Assembly: GCF_004770045.1 (NCBI RefSeq)
Contig: NZ_RQFO01000022.1
Location: 1 to 12,466 of the forward strand
Length of the DNA: 12,466 bases
Source of the DNA: Leptospira montravelensis
Lineage (GTDB): Bacteria; Spirochaetota; Leptospiria; Leptospirales; Leptospiraceae
Reading direction: 5' to 3'
The notes beneath the pieces were generated by a model that searched no databases, was not told the DNA's origin, and worked only from the letters and a program-made list of their open reading frames with translations. The position numbers were made by a program, and so were the translations under genes. Of the stretch, positions 1 through 7,351 are shown in pieces (position 1 is the stretch's first letter; every line of letters begins with the position of its first letter).

Positions 1-78
1 GGAGTGCCAGAAGCCTATGTGTCGCAGACCGAGCGAGGCCGTAAGTGCCGAAGCGAAGCGTTAAGGTGCTGTTATACG
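1..78 (-). repeat. attC-like site 0 (partial, truncated by window edge)
   Basis: This is the right-hand portion of a type A site (AGAAGCCTATGTGTCGCAGACC family). It holds the GGCCGTAAGTGCC hairpin and the tail GAAGCGAAGCG, and ends with R' box GTTATACG at 71-78. Its left part and its R'' box lie outside the window. The TTATACGTC that follows GTT is matched by the complementary GACGTATAA at the right end of cassette 1 (1225-1233). Confidence 0.8.
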
Positions 79-92
79 TCGTTATGATTGTT

Positions 93-1209
93 CTAAATTA
101 CTTTTTCTTTTTTGAAGGTGACACTGCTAATTTTATATAATTCTGCCGAGCCAGGAATTAATGTGACTTGTTTATCAAATAGGGCAACATTGTTTCCGTT
201 TGATATTGAGCTTTTGTATAGTAATCCTGAATAACTATTTTGATTAAAATATTCGGCTATTGCAATCGTAAACTTATATAAGCTTTTTTTCTCTTCTGGT
301 AAAATAGGCGTATTTATAAAATTTTGCAAATGAGATAAGAAATTGTATGACCATAATTCTTTATCAGAATTACAAAAATTTTCTAATTTGAACGAAGTTA
401 GATCAATAATTTTTAAATTTTTTTTTGTTTTAAATTGGGCGATTGATACATGGTGCCCAGGATGAGGCCTCATTTCTGAAATTACTGTATCTAGGTTTGT
501 CGCTCCATAGAAAATTGAAACTTTATGTTTGTTGAATTTTCCTTGAGTCGCGTTTTTTTGCCGGTGGAGAGTATATTTCATTTCCGTCATATGGAAATTT
601 TTTAAAGCTAGTTGGGTTGGTTCTTGATTTATCATATCCCAATCTAGCTCTAAAGAATAGTTCATCTTTTTTTAAAGTTATTTCGAGTTTTTCTATATAA
701 GGGAAAAGCATAGAATTAAAGATTTTATTAAATTCTGTGTAGGCATTTTTTATGAACGCTTGATTTAGCTTTACCCAGTCTATTGAGTGTTCCTTTAATG
801 CATAATTGAATATTGGGCTTTGTTCAGTCGGAGTAGGTAAAAATATTTTAATATCATTATCTTTATTTTCAATTCCTGTAATTGCTCGCAGTGGCATATC
901 TGACCATTTTCCAAAAAATTTTCTTTTTTGATAGTGGTTTGGTTCTGTTACAACTTTATAGTGTGTCAGTAGATTGTTAGGCTCAGTTAAATATTTTATT
1001 AGTTGATAATCGTTCCTGATTTCTTTCTGAGAATAATTTAGTCTTACAATTGATCTAAAGAGATTTTGTAAAAGTCGATTATTTGAAAATGGGACGGATT
1101 GATTGTTTTTTGAGCCACAAATTACGCACTTTCTTCCCAGCCTGCTTGTGTCTTTGATATAGATTTTCAATTCCGAATGTTTAACACATTGATCACATAA
1201 ATACCACAT
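93..1209 (-). pseudogene. RES-domain toxin (HEPN/RES N-terminal type), frameshifted
   Basis: Cassette 1. Two overlapping minus-strand frames are two halves of one protein of about 371 residues. The 5' half (1209 to about 553) has a zinc-ribbon-like CDQC...CVIC (Cys5, 8, 28, 31), a helical segment, and then FFRAR near residue 187, the first conserved Arg of RES domains. The 3' half (about 552-93) continues with FYGATNLDTVISEMRPHPG (the RES Glu region) and GLLYKSSISNGNNVALF (the RES Ser region). The break is at a run of seven A in coding sense (553-559). Removing one A joins AK to NATQGKF and gives a normal RES domain. RES proteins are known as NAD+-depleting or ADP-ribosylating toxins, and versions fused to such N-termini occur widely without a separate antitoxin gene; no antitoxin is seen here. 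The start at 1209 (MWYL) is chosen because GAGGA lies 5 nt upstream; an ATG at 1221 is also in frame. It could be a decayed gene, a phase-variable gene, or one expressed by slippage. Confidence 0.8.
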
Positions 1210-1226
1210 ATAATTCCTCATAATGA

Positions 1227-1393
1227 CGTATAACGAACTAGTCTACTCGACGTTTCCCGACCCTGAGTCCCGGAACGGGACGTTAGGGACTGGCACGTAG
1301 CTTGCGTATGCGAGCGAGTGACAGAAGGGAAATGTGGCGCAGCCCAAGTGAGGCCGTAAGTGCCGAAACGCAGTGAGTAGACGCTGTTATGCG
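1227..1393 (-). repeat. attC-like site 1 (type C)
   Basis: R'' CGTATAAC (1227-1234), GAACTA spacer, and L arm GTCTACTC pairing with GAGTAGAC next to the R' box GTTATGCG (1386-1393). Inside are the stem CGTTTCCC / GGGAAATG, the hairpin GTCCCGGAACGGGAC with its constant TGA and GTT flanks, the hairpin GCTTGC/GCGAGC, and the tail hairpin GGCCGTAAGTGCC. The R'' and R' boxes differ (TATAAC versus TTATGC) because they belong to different cassettes. Confidence 0.85.
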
Positions 1394-1401
1394 CTGGACC
1401 G

Positions 1402-1791
1402 TTATTTATGAGAGACTTTTTGGTTTTTTAAAGGCAATCTAATATCGCCAACGAAAACATATCTGATTTTTCCAATGTTCATCATTTTATGAATAGATTG
1501 GCGAGACAATTTTAACTTCTTTGCCATTTCATCAACACTAATGAGATCCGCAGCAACGGTAACCTCTGCATCTTTTTTAGCTTTAAATTCAGCAATTGCA
1601 GCATTAATGTGATTCTGAGATTTTCTTGTAAGAATTCCGTCTTTGCAATTTTTGCAATAGTAACCTTCTATGTGATTTATTTTAAGGTTTCCATAATCTT
1701 TAATATTGAAATTTTCAGAGACATCAGTTTTGAAAACCATAGAATTTGTTTCACCACAGACAGGACAATCGATCCATTTTTTATCTTTCAT
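1402..1791 (-). CDS. mqsA: MqsA-like antitoxin: YgiT-type zinc finger plus excisionase-like HTH
   Basis: Cassette 2, second gene, 129 residues. The N-terminal half has CPVC (Cys9, Cys12) and YYCKNC (Cys46, Cys49), the four-cysteine zinc site of the YgiT/MqsA family that binds and neutralises the MqsR toxin. The C-terminal part (about 84-125) reads SVDEMAKKLKLSRQSIHKMMNIGKI, then a short wing-like stretch. This looks like a small excisionase or MerR-type helix-turn-helix rather than the Xre-type HTH of E. coli MqsA. The start overlaps the mqsR stop as ATGA (1788-1791), and AAAGGAG lies about 10 nt upstream, so the two are translationally coupled in the toxin-antitoxin order of mqsRA. The protein probably also represses its own cassette, as is known for the family. 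No operator was identified. Confidence 0.88.
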   Translation of the reverse strand: MKDKKWIDCPVCGETNSMVFKTDVSENFNIKDYGNLKINHIEGYYCKNCKDGILTRKSQNHINAAIAEFKAKKDAEVTVAADLISVDEMAKKLKLSRQSIHKMMNIGKIRYVFVGDIRLPLKNQKVSHK

Positions 1792-2099
1792 ATGTTTTCA
1801 TCTCCTTTAAAAGAAATAACTAAAGTATTACTGTTCGAAATTTGGATTTTAATATAAAGTTTATAATTATTGCTTTCTTTTTTGTAAACATCGTGCCAGA
1901 GCAAATGATTATTATGAGAAGTCATTGATTTAAAAAAGTCTGAATTATGTAAATTGAGAACTTCATTAATAATTTCAGTCTCACCATATCCAAATTGTTC
2001 AATAGCCGTCTTTTGAGCATTTTTTGTAATAGAAAATTTTCCCTCGATTATCAGTTCTTTGATCTTTTTAAGCGGATAATGACAGACACGTTTTTCCAC
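1788..2099 (-). CDS. mqsR: MqsR-like mRNA interferase toxin
   Basis: Cassette 2, first gene, 103 residues, the usual length for MqsR. It carries the family signature DFFKSMTSHNNHLLWHDVY at residues 54-72, close to E. coli MqsR (DFYKSM...IWQDVY), followed by LYIKI and a C-terminal VISFKG. MqsR is a RelE-fold ribonuclease that cuts mRNA at GCU/GCA-type sites. Residues aligning from memory with the E. coli active site are Lys57, His69 (Gln in E. coli), Tyr82 and Lys98. The start is a GTG at 2099 with AAGGA about 10 nt upstream; an out-of-frame ATG overlaps it as ATGTG, which may keep toxin translation low. The pair gives the cassette a self-maintenance function typical of large integrons. Confidence 0.9.
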   Translation of the reverse strand: MEKRVCHYPLKKIKELIIEGKFSITKNAQKTAIEQFGYGETEIINEVLNLHNSDFFKSMTSHNNHLLWHDVYKKESNNYKLYIKIQISNSNTLVISFKGDENI

Positions 2100-2176
2100 A
2101 TTTGTTATTGTCCTTAATTAGTAGACAATGTCAACTGTTTAAAGTTTGTATTTTAAAATTAATTTTTACGGTCTTG

Positions 2177-2343
2177 CGCATAACGAACTAGTGGAGACGA
2201 CGTTCCTCGTAGCTGAGCCTACGTAGTAGGCGTTAGCGTCGGCGCGCTTCTTGCGAGCGCAAGAAAGCGTGACGGAGAGGAATGTGCCGCAGGCCAAGCG
2301 AGGCCATAAGTGCCGAAGCGCAGCGTTTCCACGCTGTTATGCG
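2177..2343 (-). repeat. attC-like site 2 (type B)
   Basis: R'' CGCATAAC (2177-2184), L arm GTGGA pairing with TCCAC, R' GTTATGCG (2336-2343). Type B interior: CGTTCCTC / GAGGAATG stem, GCCTAC/GTAGGC hairpin with constant TGA and GTT flanks, CTTCTTGC / GCAAGAAAG hairpin, and tail GGCCATAAGTGCC hairpin. It is almost identical to site 7. Confidence 0.87.
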
Positions 2344-2353
2344 AAGGATGTAG

Positions 2354-3181
2354 TTATTTGCAATTATCAGAATAATTTATATTTCGTGTAATTGTTATTT
2401 CAGATTGCCTATTTTCGTTGTATGAAAAACGCAATTGATAGTAAACGGACTTTAGTGGTTTATCACTGTTTTTATCGTACTCACAAATTGTGAGATTATT
2501 GGATTCGAGATGCCAGCCAATAGCATCTCTTTCAAATTTGTCAAATTGATAGTTTTTAATTTCACTACTACTACAATTCAAGGCGATCAGAAAAGCTTCA
2601 TGTAAGGATACGTTTAAATTAATTATAGATTTTGTTCGGATATCTTTTCCGTTAATTCCGGACGAAGTAGAAGTCGCATAAACAATATCTTTATTGTAAA
2701 ATGATTTGAGTGTTTTTCCACAGTGTTCACCGTATTCAGAAATACACCAGTTTTCCTCTTTCTTTTTTATAATTTTTCCATAATTTGATTCTACATAATT
2801 TTGAAAATTATTACAAATCATTGGAATAGTTGGTAATTTACTCAGTAATCCAGAAAAGACAAAGCCTAAAGTATTATCCACTGAGACTTTTACCATTGGA
2901 GCATTGATTCCAAAGTAATTTTGCATATCCGTATTAGCTATTTCTTTGAATACAATCTTAGTATTTCATGGTAAGTATTTAATAATATGATTTTCGCAAT
3001 CATCAGGATCAAATTGATTACATATTTCTTTGTACAAATATAATCCATTTGGCGAAAAAACTGTTAGGATATCTCCAGTTTTCCATTCTGGTTTAAACTC
3101 CTTTTGTTCATTTTCAATATACTGAGTACTCAGTATGGACGGTAGAAGGATTAATATTAATGTTTATAGTTTTTGTTTCAT
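2354..3181 (-). pseudogene. Secreted/lipoprotein-like protein with two in-frame stop codons
   Basis: Cassette 3. A single frame of 276 codons runs from ATG at 3181 to 2354 but is broken twice: TAA at codon 6 (3166-3164) and TGA (2968-2966) after ...HIIKYLP. Ignoring the stops, the product starts MKQKL, then a hydrophobic TLILILLPSILSTQY typical of a signal peptide, then a short beta-type segment (WKTGDILTVFSPNGLYLYKE) resembling an SH3-like fold, then the longer part from MQNYF onward. The open 3' part (2926-2354, 190 codons) could be translated alone from ATG 2926, but there is no ribosome binding site and it would lack the export signal. The function is not recognised. The whole cassette is preserved with intact recombination ends despite the decayed gene. 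Confidence 0.7.
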
Positions 3182-3197
3182 AAATTTTAACATCTTT

Positions 3198-3362
3198 CGC
3201 ATAACGAACTAGGGGAGACGACGTTCCCTGACCCTGAGTCCCAACGGGACGTTAGGGACTGGCACGGAGTTTGCGGATGCAAACGAGTGACAGAAAGGGA
3301 ATGTGGCACAGCCCAAGCGAGGCCGCAAGTGCCGAAGCGCAGCGTTTCCCCGTTGTTATACG
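3198..3362 (-). repeat. attC-like site 3 (type C)
   Basis: R'' CGCATAAC (3198-3205), L arm GGGGA pairing with TCCCC, R' GTTATACG (3355-3362). The internal stem CGTTCCCT / AGGGAATG and hairpins GTCCCAACGGGAC, GTTTGC/GCAAAC and GGCCGCAAGTGCC are present. Compared with site 1, GCTTGC/GCGAGC has become GTTTGC/GCAAAC, a paired change that keeps the helix. Confidence 0.86.
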
Positions 3363-3373
3363 ACGTATGGATG

Positions 3374-4306
3374 CTATACCAAACTATTGCCGAATCCTAA
3401 TTGAGTTAATTTTTCTATTAATTCATCTTTAGATATTTTATTAATTAATAAATATTTCAAAGTTTTTTTCAAATATAGTTCCAGGATTGGTAAATATTTT
3501 TCGACATCTTCCTCTTTATATTTTCCATTATGTACAAGTGCAGAGCGAATATCGTATGCAAATTTCATATTTTTGAAAATTTCTTTTGATTCCTCGATAT
3601 TTTCACCAAGCATTACTGCTACGTTTCTAGAAATAGTATATCTAATTTGATCTTTTCCATTGTTGAAAAGAACTTCGAAAGCAATTAAGATTGATAAGAA
3701 AGAGAAATAATCACTATTTGTGAATGATTTATCAAGATGATCAATTGCGATGTTTATATAGTCATGAAGATTGGAAGTTTTTATATTTTCTAATGAATAT
3801 AGTTGATCCCAATTGTCTATTTCAAATAATCCGTTTAAGTTTCCTATTGCCTGATTTCCTATTGTGGCTATGATATTTAGGCTTTGATTTACTGGATTTT
3901 TTATTACAAGATTAAATTCTGGGAACTTTATACTCCCTCTTGAGAATGTATTGAGAATTTTCTTTTTAAATTCCAAATTATTTATCTGAATTTTGGATCT
4001 TTGTAAATATGCATTTGGCCAAAGAGGATTGTTGGTTGGAAAATTTAAGTCATTTATTTCTAATTCTGGTAAATCTAGTTCCTGAGTAAGGTAATAAAAT
4101 TTTTCACCTGTTCTAAATAGAAAATATCCAAATTCATAGAATCTGTCTCTTTTGTATAAATCATATAACATTTTCTCGCCCGTTCTATGATCCAATTGGT
4201 GAATTTCGATATTGAGAAATTTATTTGCCTTTAATATTTCGGAACTAGCATTGATTATAGGAGCGAAAATATATACTTTTGACTGATATTCCATTTGATT
4301 ATCCAT
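3374..4306 (-). CDS. ApeA-type HEPN-domain protein, probable RNase
   Basis: Cassette 4, 310 residues. The C-terminal part (about 200-295) matches the Apea-like HEPN fold: FSFLSILIAFEVLF, then ISRNVAVMLGE, then YDIRSALVHNGK, which holds the R-x4-H catalytic motif (Arg254, His259). HEPN proteins with this motif are metal-independent RNases and are common effectors of abortive infection and toxin systems. The N-terminal half (1-190) is of mixed strand and helix type and not recognised; in ApeA-like proteins such a region would be the sensor. The start at 4306 is only 4 nt from the R' box and has no visible Shine-Dalgarno; MEYQ at 4294 is an alternative. No partner antitoxin is in the cassette, so it may act as a stand-alone defence gene. 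Confidence 0.8.
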   Translation of the reverse strand: MDNQMEYQSKVYIFAPIINASSEILKANKFLNIEIHQLDHRTGEKMLYDLYKRDRFYEFGYFLFRTGEKFYYLTQELDLPELEINDLNFPTNNPLWPNAYLQRSKIQINNLEFKKKILNTFSRGSIKFPEFNLVIKNPVNQSLNIIATIGNQAIGNLNGLFEIDNWDQLYSLENIKTSNLHDYINIAIDHLDKSFTNSDYFSFLSILIAFEVLFNNGKDQIRYTISRNVAVMLGENIEESKEIFKNMKFAYDIRSALVHNGKYKEEDVEKYLPILELYLKKTLKYLLINKISKDELIEKLTQLGFGNSLV

Positions 4307-4310
4307 ATGT

Positions 4311-4476
4311 CGTATAACGAACTAGACTTAATGACGTAGGCTGGCCCTGAGTCCCGACGGGACGTTAGGGACTGGCCACGACACTTGCGTAGGCAAGGGG
4401 AGTGCCAGAAGCCTATGTGTCGGAGACCGAGCGAGGCCGTAAGTGCCGAAGCGAAGCGTTAAGGCGTTGTTATATG
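4311..4476 (-). repeat. attC-like site 4 (type A)
   Basis: R'' CGTATAAC (4311-4318), L arm CTTAA pairing with TTAAG, R' GTTATATG (4469-4476). Type A interior: GTAGGCT / AGCCTATG stem, GTCCCGACGGGAC hairpin, CTTGC/GCAAG hairpin inside TGGC/GCCA, and GGCCGTAAGTGCC. The R' box GTTATATG is the only one of its kind in the window. Confidence 0.85.
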
Positions 4477-4504
4477 CAGTGCCATGTTTATGTAATATTT
4501 CTTT

Positions 4505-5167
4505 TTAAGAAATTGAAATTATCCAATTTTCATTTTTGCTATACTTATATTTGTTTTCAATGATAATCGTTTTATCATTTATCCATTTCCATGAAAGGTA
4601 ATAGACAAATTCCCCGAAATGGGGTTCATTTTTTGTAATAAGTTTTCTAGAAATTTCATTTTCGAATTTATCAAATAATGTCCAATATAGTTTTACAAAA
4701 TCTAAATCCCATTCACACCATAATGCAATTTTAAATTTTTTATTTGGAGATAATACTTTTTTATTTTTTATAAAGAAGTGGTAAGTGATATTCTTCTGTA
4801 TACAATTACTATATGCTTGAACTAGTTGTTTAATATCCCAATCTTCTTTTTTTGCTAGTTTTAACATTCCTTCATGGATGAAATCAAGTAGCATTTTCTT
4901 TTTTTCAAATTGAGTTGAACTATTATATAATTCAAAATTAAATTGAAGTTCAGTAGTGATTACGTCATTACCTATTAAATTGTGTTCAAATGTCCGATCT
5001 TTTATATTTGCATTTGCCTTAATAACACATTTTTTTATTTCCCCAGTTTTTAAGTTATCTTTTAGTGATGACCAATATAACTCACTAACACAGTGTGTTT
5101 CGGAATAAAATTCTTTTTGTTTAGCATTGTGATTTTCTGAACTTATGGAAATTTCTTTTAAACTCAG
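4505..5167 (-). CDS. Hypothetical protein, about 220 aa, probable non-ATG start
   Basis: Cassette 5. The first in-frame ATG (4894) gives only 129 residues, but the frame is open without a stop for about 98 codons further upstream and fills the cassette. The upstream protein sequence (LSLKEISISSENHNAKQ..., ...FYSETHCVSELYWSSLK..., ...NVITTELQF-like) looks coding. The best ribosome binding site (AAAGGAAG) lies 4-6 nt before an in-frame ATA (5170) and CTG (5167). Translation therefore probably starts at CTG or ATA, or the original ATG mutated to ATA. The protein is soluble, lysine- and aromatic-rich in its C-terminal half (FVYYLSWKWINDKT), with no domain I recognise. The function is unknown; a short form from 4894 cannot be excluded. 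Confidence 0.6.
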   Translation of the reverse strand: MSLKEISISSENHNAKQKEFYSETHCVSELYWSSLKDNLKTGEIKKCVIKANANIKDRTFEHNLIGNDVITTELQFNFELYNSSTQFEKKKMLLDFIHEGMLKLAKKEDWDIKQLVQAYSNCIQKNITYHFFIKNKKVLSPNKKFKIALWCEWDLDFVKLYWTLFDKFENEISRKLITKNEPHFGEFVYYLSWKWINDKTIIIENKYKYSKNENWIISIS

Positions 5168-5206
5168 TATTTTCTTCCTTTTCTTTAATATATTTTTATG
5201 GCATTA

Positions 5207-5372
5207 CGCATAACGAACTAGACTAACCGACGTAGGCTGGCCCTGAGTCCCGAACGGGACGTTAGGGATTGGCGCGACACTTGCGCATACAAGGGGAGTG
5301 CCAGAAGCCTATGTGTCGCAGACCGAGCGAGGGCGTAAGTCCCGAAGCGAAGCGGTTAGTCGCTGTTATGCG
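5207..5372 (-). repeat. attC-like site 5 (type A)
   Basis: R'' CGCATAAC (5207-5214), L arm GACTAACCG pairing perfectly with CGGTTAGTC (9 bp), R' GTTATGCG (5365-5372). The type A interior has hairpin GTCCCGAACGGGAC. The tail hairpin is GGGCGTAAGTCCC, the GGG/CCC version of the GGC/GCC helix seen elsewhere. Confidence 0.87.
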
Positions 5373-5385
5373 AAGCGATTTACTG

Positions 5386-6120
5386 TTAGAAATTATCTTC
5401 TGCTTCGAGAATCGTTTTGAAATTTTTTATAGGATTAACAAAATCAATATCCATTCCCTCATCTCCTATGCCAATTTTAGAAAAAGGAATTCCTAGATTG
5501 TGGCAGATAAAGTTCAACGTATCGCATAGAATTTTGTTAATTCGAGTACCAGCTATTACGCGTTTTATTTTTAAATCATAGTAATATTCTTGATGACAGA
5601 GAATTCGGATTTCTTTTTCGTAATTCCATTCAATATACTTTGAAAATAGTATTGTTCTAGCTATTTCATCAGTCTCCATATTATTATTTAAATTTATTCC
5701 TGCGAAAACGCCCCCGTAATTTACTCTTTGAATATATTTATTTTCATTTAACTCAACTTCAATTGCTACGCCATCAAATCCATTTGCATAATGTGCCCAT
5801 AGTAAATGTGAATTGTAGATTGATGATAGTGAGCATACTTTATATTGTTTTTTTTTATCTACAATTCCATTAATTATTTCGCTTACTTTCTTTACTTCGT
5901 TGTTATAGCTGTAGGCAAATTGGCCTTCCATTGGATCATTTAATTTCAGCCAGTCTGAACAATATAATCTTTTGTTTATAATTATATCTAAAATATGGTC
6001 AAATTGCAAAGACGATTTAAATTTAAATGCCTTTACTTTCTTTTTTCTTTGTTCTTGTGTATTGTTTGTTTTTCTTTTCATTAGTTTATATATCAATCGG
6101 ATTGTAAAATCGTTTCGCAT
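5386..6120 (-). CDS. DUF2971 family protein
   Basis: Cassette 6, up to 244 residues. Family features in order: FKFKSSLQFDHILDIIINKRLYCSDWLKLNDPMEGQF (the LNDPMEG stretch matches the typical FNDPfE), then CSLSSIYNSHLLWAHYANGFDGVAIEV (typical LWahYa...G), then IEWNYEKEIRIL. The biochemical function of DUF2971 is not established; such genes are frequent in genomic islands and near defence loci. The first ATG (6120-6118) lies inside the recombination box GTTATGCG, giving MRNDFTIRLIYKL; MKRKTNN at 6081 is an equally plausible start since neither has a good Shine-Dalgarno. The family domain begins only after about residue 30, so the true N-terminus is uncertain. Confidence 0.82.
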   Translation of the reverse strand: MRNDFTIRLIYKLMKRKTNNTQEQRKKKVKAFKFKSSLQFDHILDIIINKRLYCSDWLKLNDPMEGQFAYSYNNEVKKVSEIINGIVDKKKQYKVCSLSSIYNSHLLWAHYANGFDGVAIEVELNENKYIQRVNYGGVFAGINLNNNMETDEIARTILFSKYIEWNYEKEIRILCHQEYYYDLKIKRVIAGTRINKILCDTLNFICHNLGIPFSKIGIGDEGMDIDFVNPIKNFKTILEAEDNF

Positions 6121-6281
6121 AACGAACTAGACTAACCGACGTAGGCTGGCCCTGAGTCCCGACGGGACGTTAGGGACTGGCCACGACACTTGCGCAGGCA
6201 AGGGGAGTGCCAGAAGCCTATGTGTCGCAGACCGAGCGAGGGCGCAAGTCCCGAAGCGAAGCGGTTAGTCGCTGTTATACG
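6116..6281 (-). repeat. attC-like site 6 (type A)
   Basis: R'' CGCATAAC (6116-6123), L arm GACTAACCG / CGGTTAGTC, R' GTTATACG (6274-6281). The type A interior has GTCCCGACGGGAC, CTTGC/GCAAG and the tail GGGCGCAAGTCCC. Nearly identical to sites 5 and 8. Its R''-side box overlaps the first ATG of the DUF2971 gene. Confidence 0.87.
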
Positions 6282-6358
6282 CCGTTTTTTATAATAAATT
6301 GGTAGAGGGAGAATAACAAAATTTAATTATTTTTTCGGTAATTTAGATTTTGAGGTAG

Positions 6359-7129
6359 CTAGTATACTCTTTCGGATTCGTCAAACCTAAAGTCTTTGTT
6401 TAAATCTTTGTATTTTTTTAGAATATTCTCTTTGTTATCATACAAAATCCATTCATCATAATTATCATCATGATCAAAATCGGTAAATTCACTTATTTTC
6501 TTTCCTAATCTATCATATGAAATTTCTATCGTAAAAAACTCGAGGTTATATGGATTTAAATATTCTAATTTCAAAATTCCTTCTAAATTATAATACTTAG
6601 CGGTTTTTCGAATTTCTGAATCATCTATGTAACATTCTTCTGACACTAATATTTGATCAATTTTACTAAGACCGCGAATGCATTTTTTATCGTAATCAAA
6701 ATCATACACAACTGAAGAATTAGTAATGGAATTTTTCAATTTCATGTTTTTATCGATTTGGGTAATAAAGAGAATTAGAAAGAAAATATTTGAAACAATT
6801 AAAATTCCACATAATAAGTTTAAAAGTGCTATTTTGTCTTTCTTTAATGATAATTCTTTTAAACTTTCATAATGATGTTGTTTTATATGTTTAATATCAT
6901 CTTCTTCAAATTGTTCTTCCGGAAGATTTCCGATATCAATTATAGATAAGGCTTTCTCAAACTCTTCATCTGGAACGTAAACTTCAATTAAATTGGAATG
7001 TCTTGGAATTATTCCATTTAAAACATCTAAGTCTTCTCCCTTTGTAATTGCTCTTATATTTTGAGATTTTAGTGACGCTTCTATAATTTTTATTTTTGTA
7101 TAGTCGATTGAAGTAAAAACTAATTTCAT
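6359..7129 (-). CDS. DUF2007-type N-terminus, one TM, acidic Ca-binding-like tail
   Basis: Cassette 7, 256 residues. Residues 1-65 (MKLVFTSIDYTKIKIIEASLK..., ...IEVYVPDEEFEKALSII) have the pattern of DUF2007, a small putative signalling domain that usually starts proteins of this kind. A hydrophobic segment at about 100-124 is a transmembrane helix. The C-terminal region ends with two Asp-rich loops, DFDHDDNYDE near 217 and DLNKDFRFDE near 242, which resemble EF-hand or dockerin-type calcium loops or the repeats of surface proteins describing D-x-D-x-D. Start ATG 7129 has AAAGGA about 9 nt upstream. The combination suggests cytoplasmic domain, membrane, then periplasmic calcium-responsive tail, but the role is unknown. 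Confidence 0.7.
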   Translation of the reverse strand: MKLVFTSIDYTKIKIIEASLKSQNIRAITKGEDLDVLNGIIPRHSNLIEVYVPDEEFEKALSIIDIGNLPEEQFEEDDIKHIKQHHYESLKELSLKKDKIALLNLLCGILIVSNIFFLILFITQIDKNMKLKNSITNSSVVYDFDYDKKCIRGLSKIDQILVSEECYIDDSEIRKTAKYYNLEGILKLEYLNPYNLEFFTIEISYDRLGKKISEFTDFDHDDNYDEWILYDNKENILKKYKDLNKDFRFDESERVY

Positions 7130-7170
7130 CTAAATAATTCCTTTTTTTAATAAGTATTTTTTAAAAATGG

Positions 7171-7337
7171 CGTATAACGAACTAGTGGAGACGACGTTCC
7201 TCGTAGCTGAGCCTACGAAGTAGGCGTTAGCGTCGGCGCGCTTCTTGCGAGCGCAAGAAAGCGTGACGGAGAGGAATGTGGCACAGCCCAAGCGAGGCCG
7301 TAAGTGCCGAAGCGCAGCGTTTCCACGCTGTTATGCG
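7171..7337 (-). repeat. attC-like site 7 (type B)
   Basis: R'' CGTATAAC (7171-7178), L arm GTGGA / TCCAC, R' GTTATGCG (7330-7337). The type B interior is nearly identical to site 2: GTTCCTC/GAGGAAT, GCCTAC/GTAGGC, CTTCTTGC/GCAAGAAAG and GGCCGTAAGTGCC. In the hairpin loop a single base differs between the two. Confidence 0.87.
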
Positions 7338-7351
7338 AAGTTCAATATTAT

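Noticed and set aside
5269..5496. Plus-strand ORF of 75 codons
   Set aside because: It runs through attC-like site 5 and into the antisense of the DUF2971 gene; its sequence reflects the repeat and not a protein.
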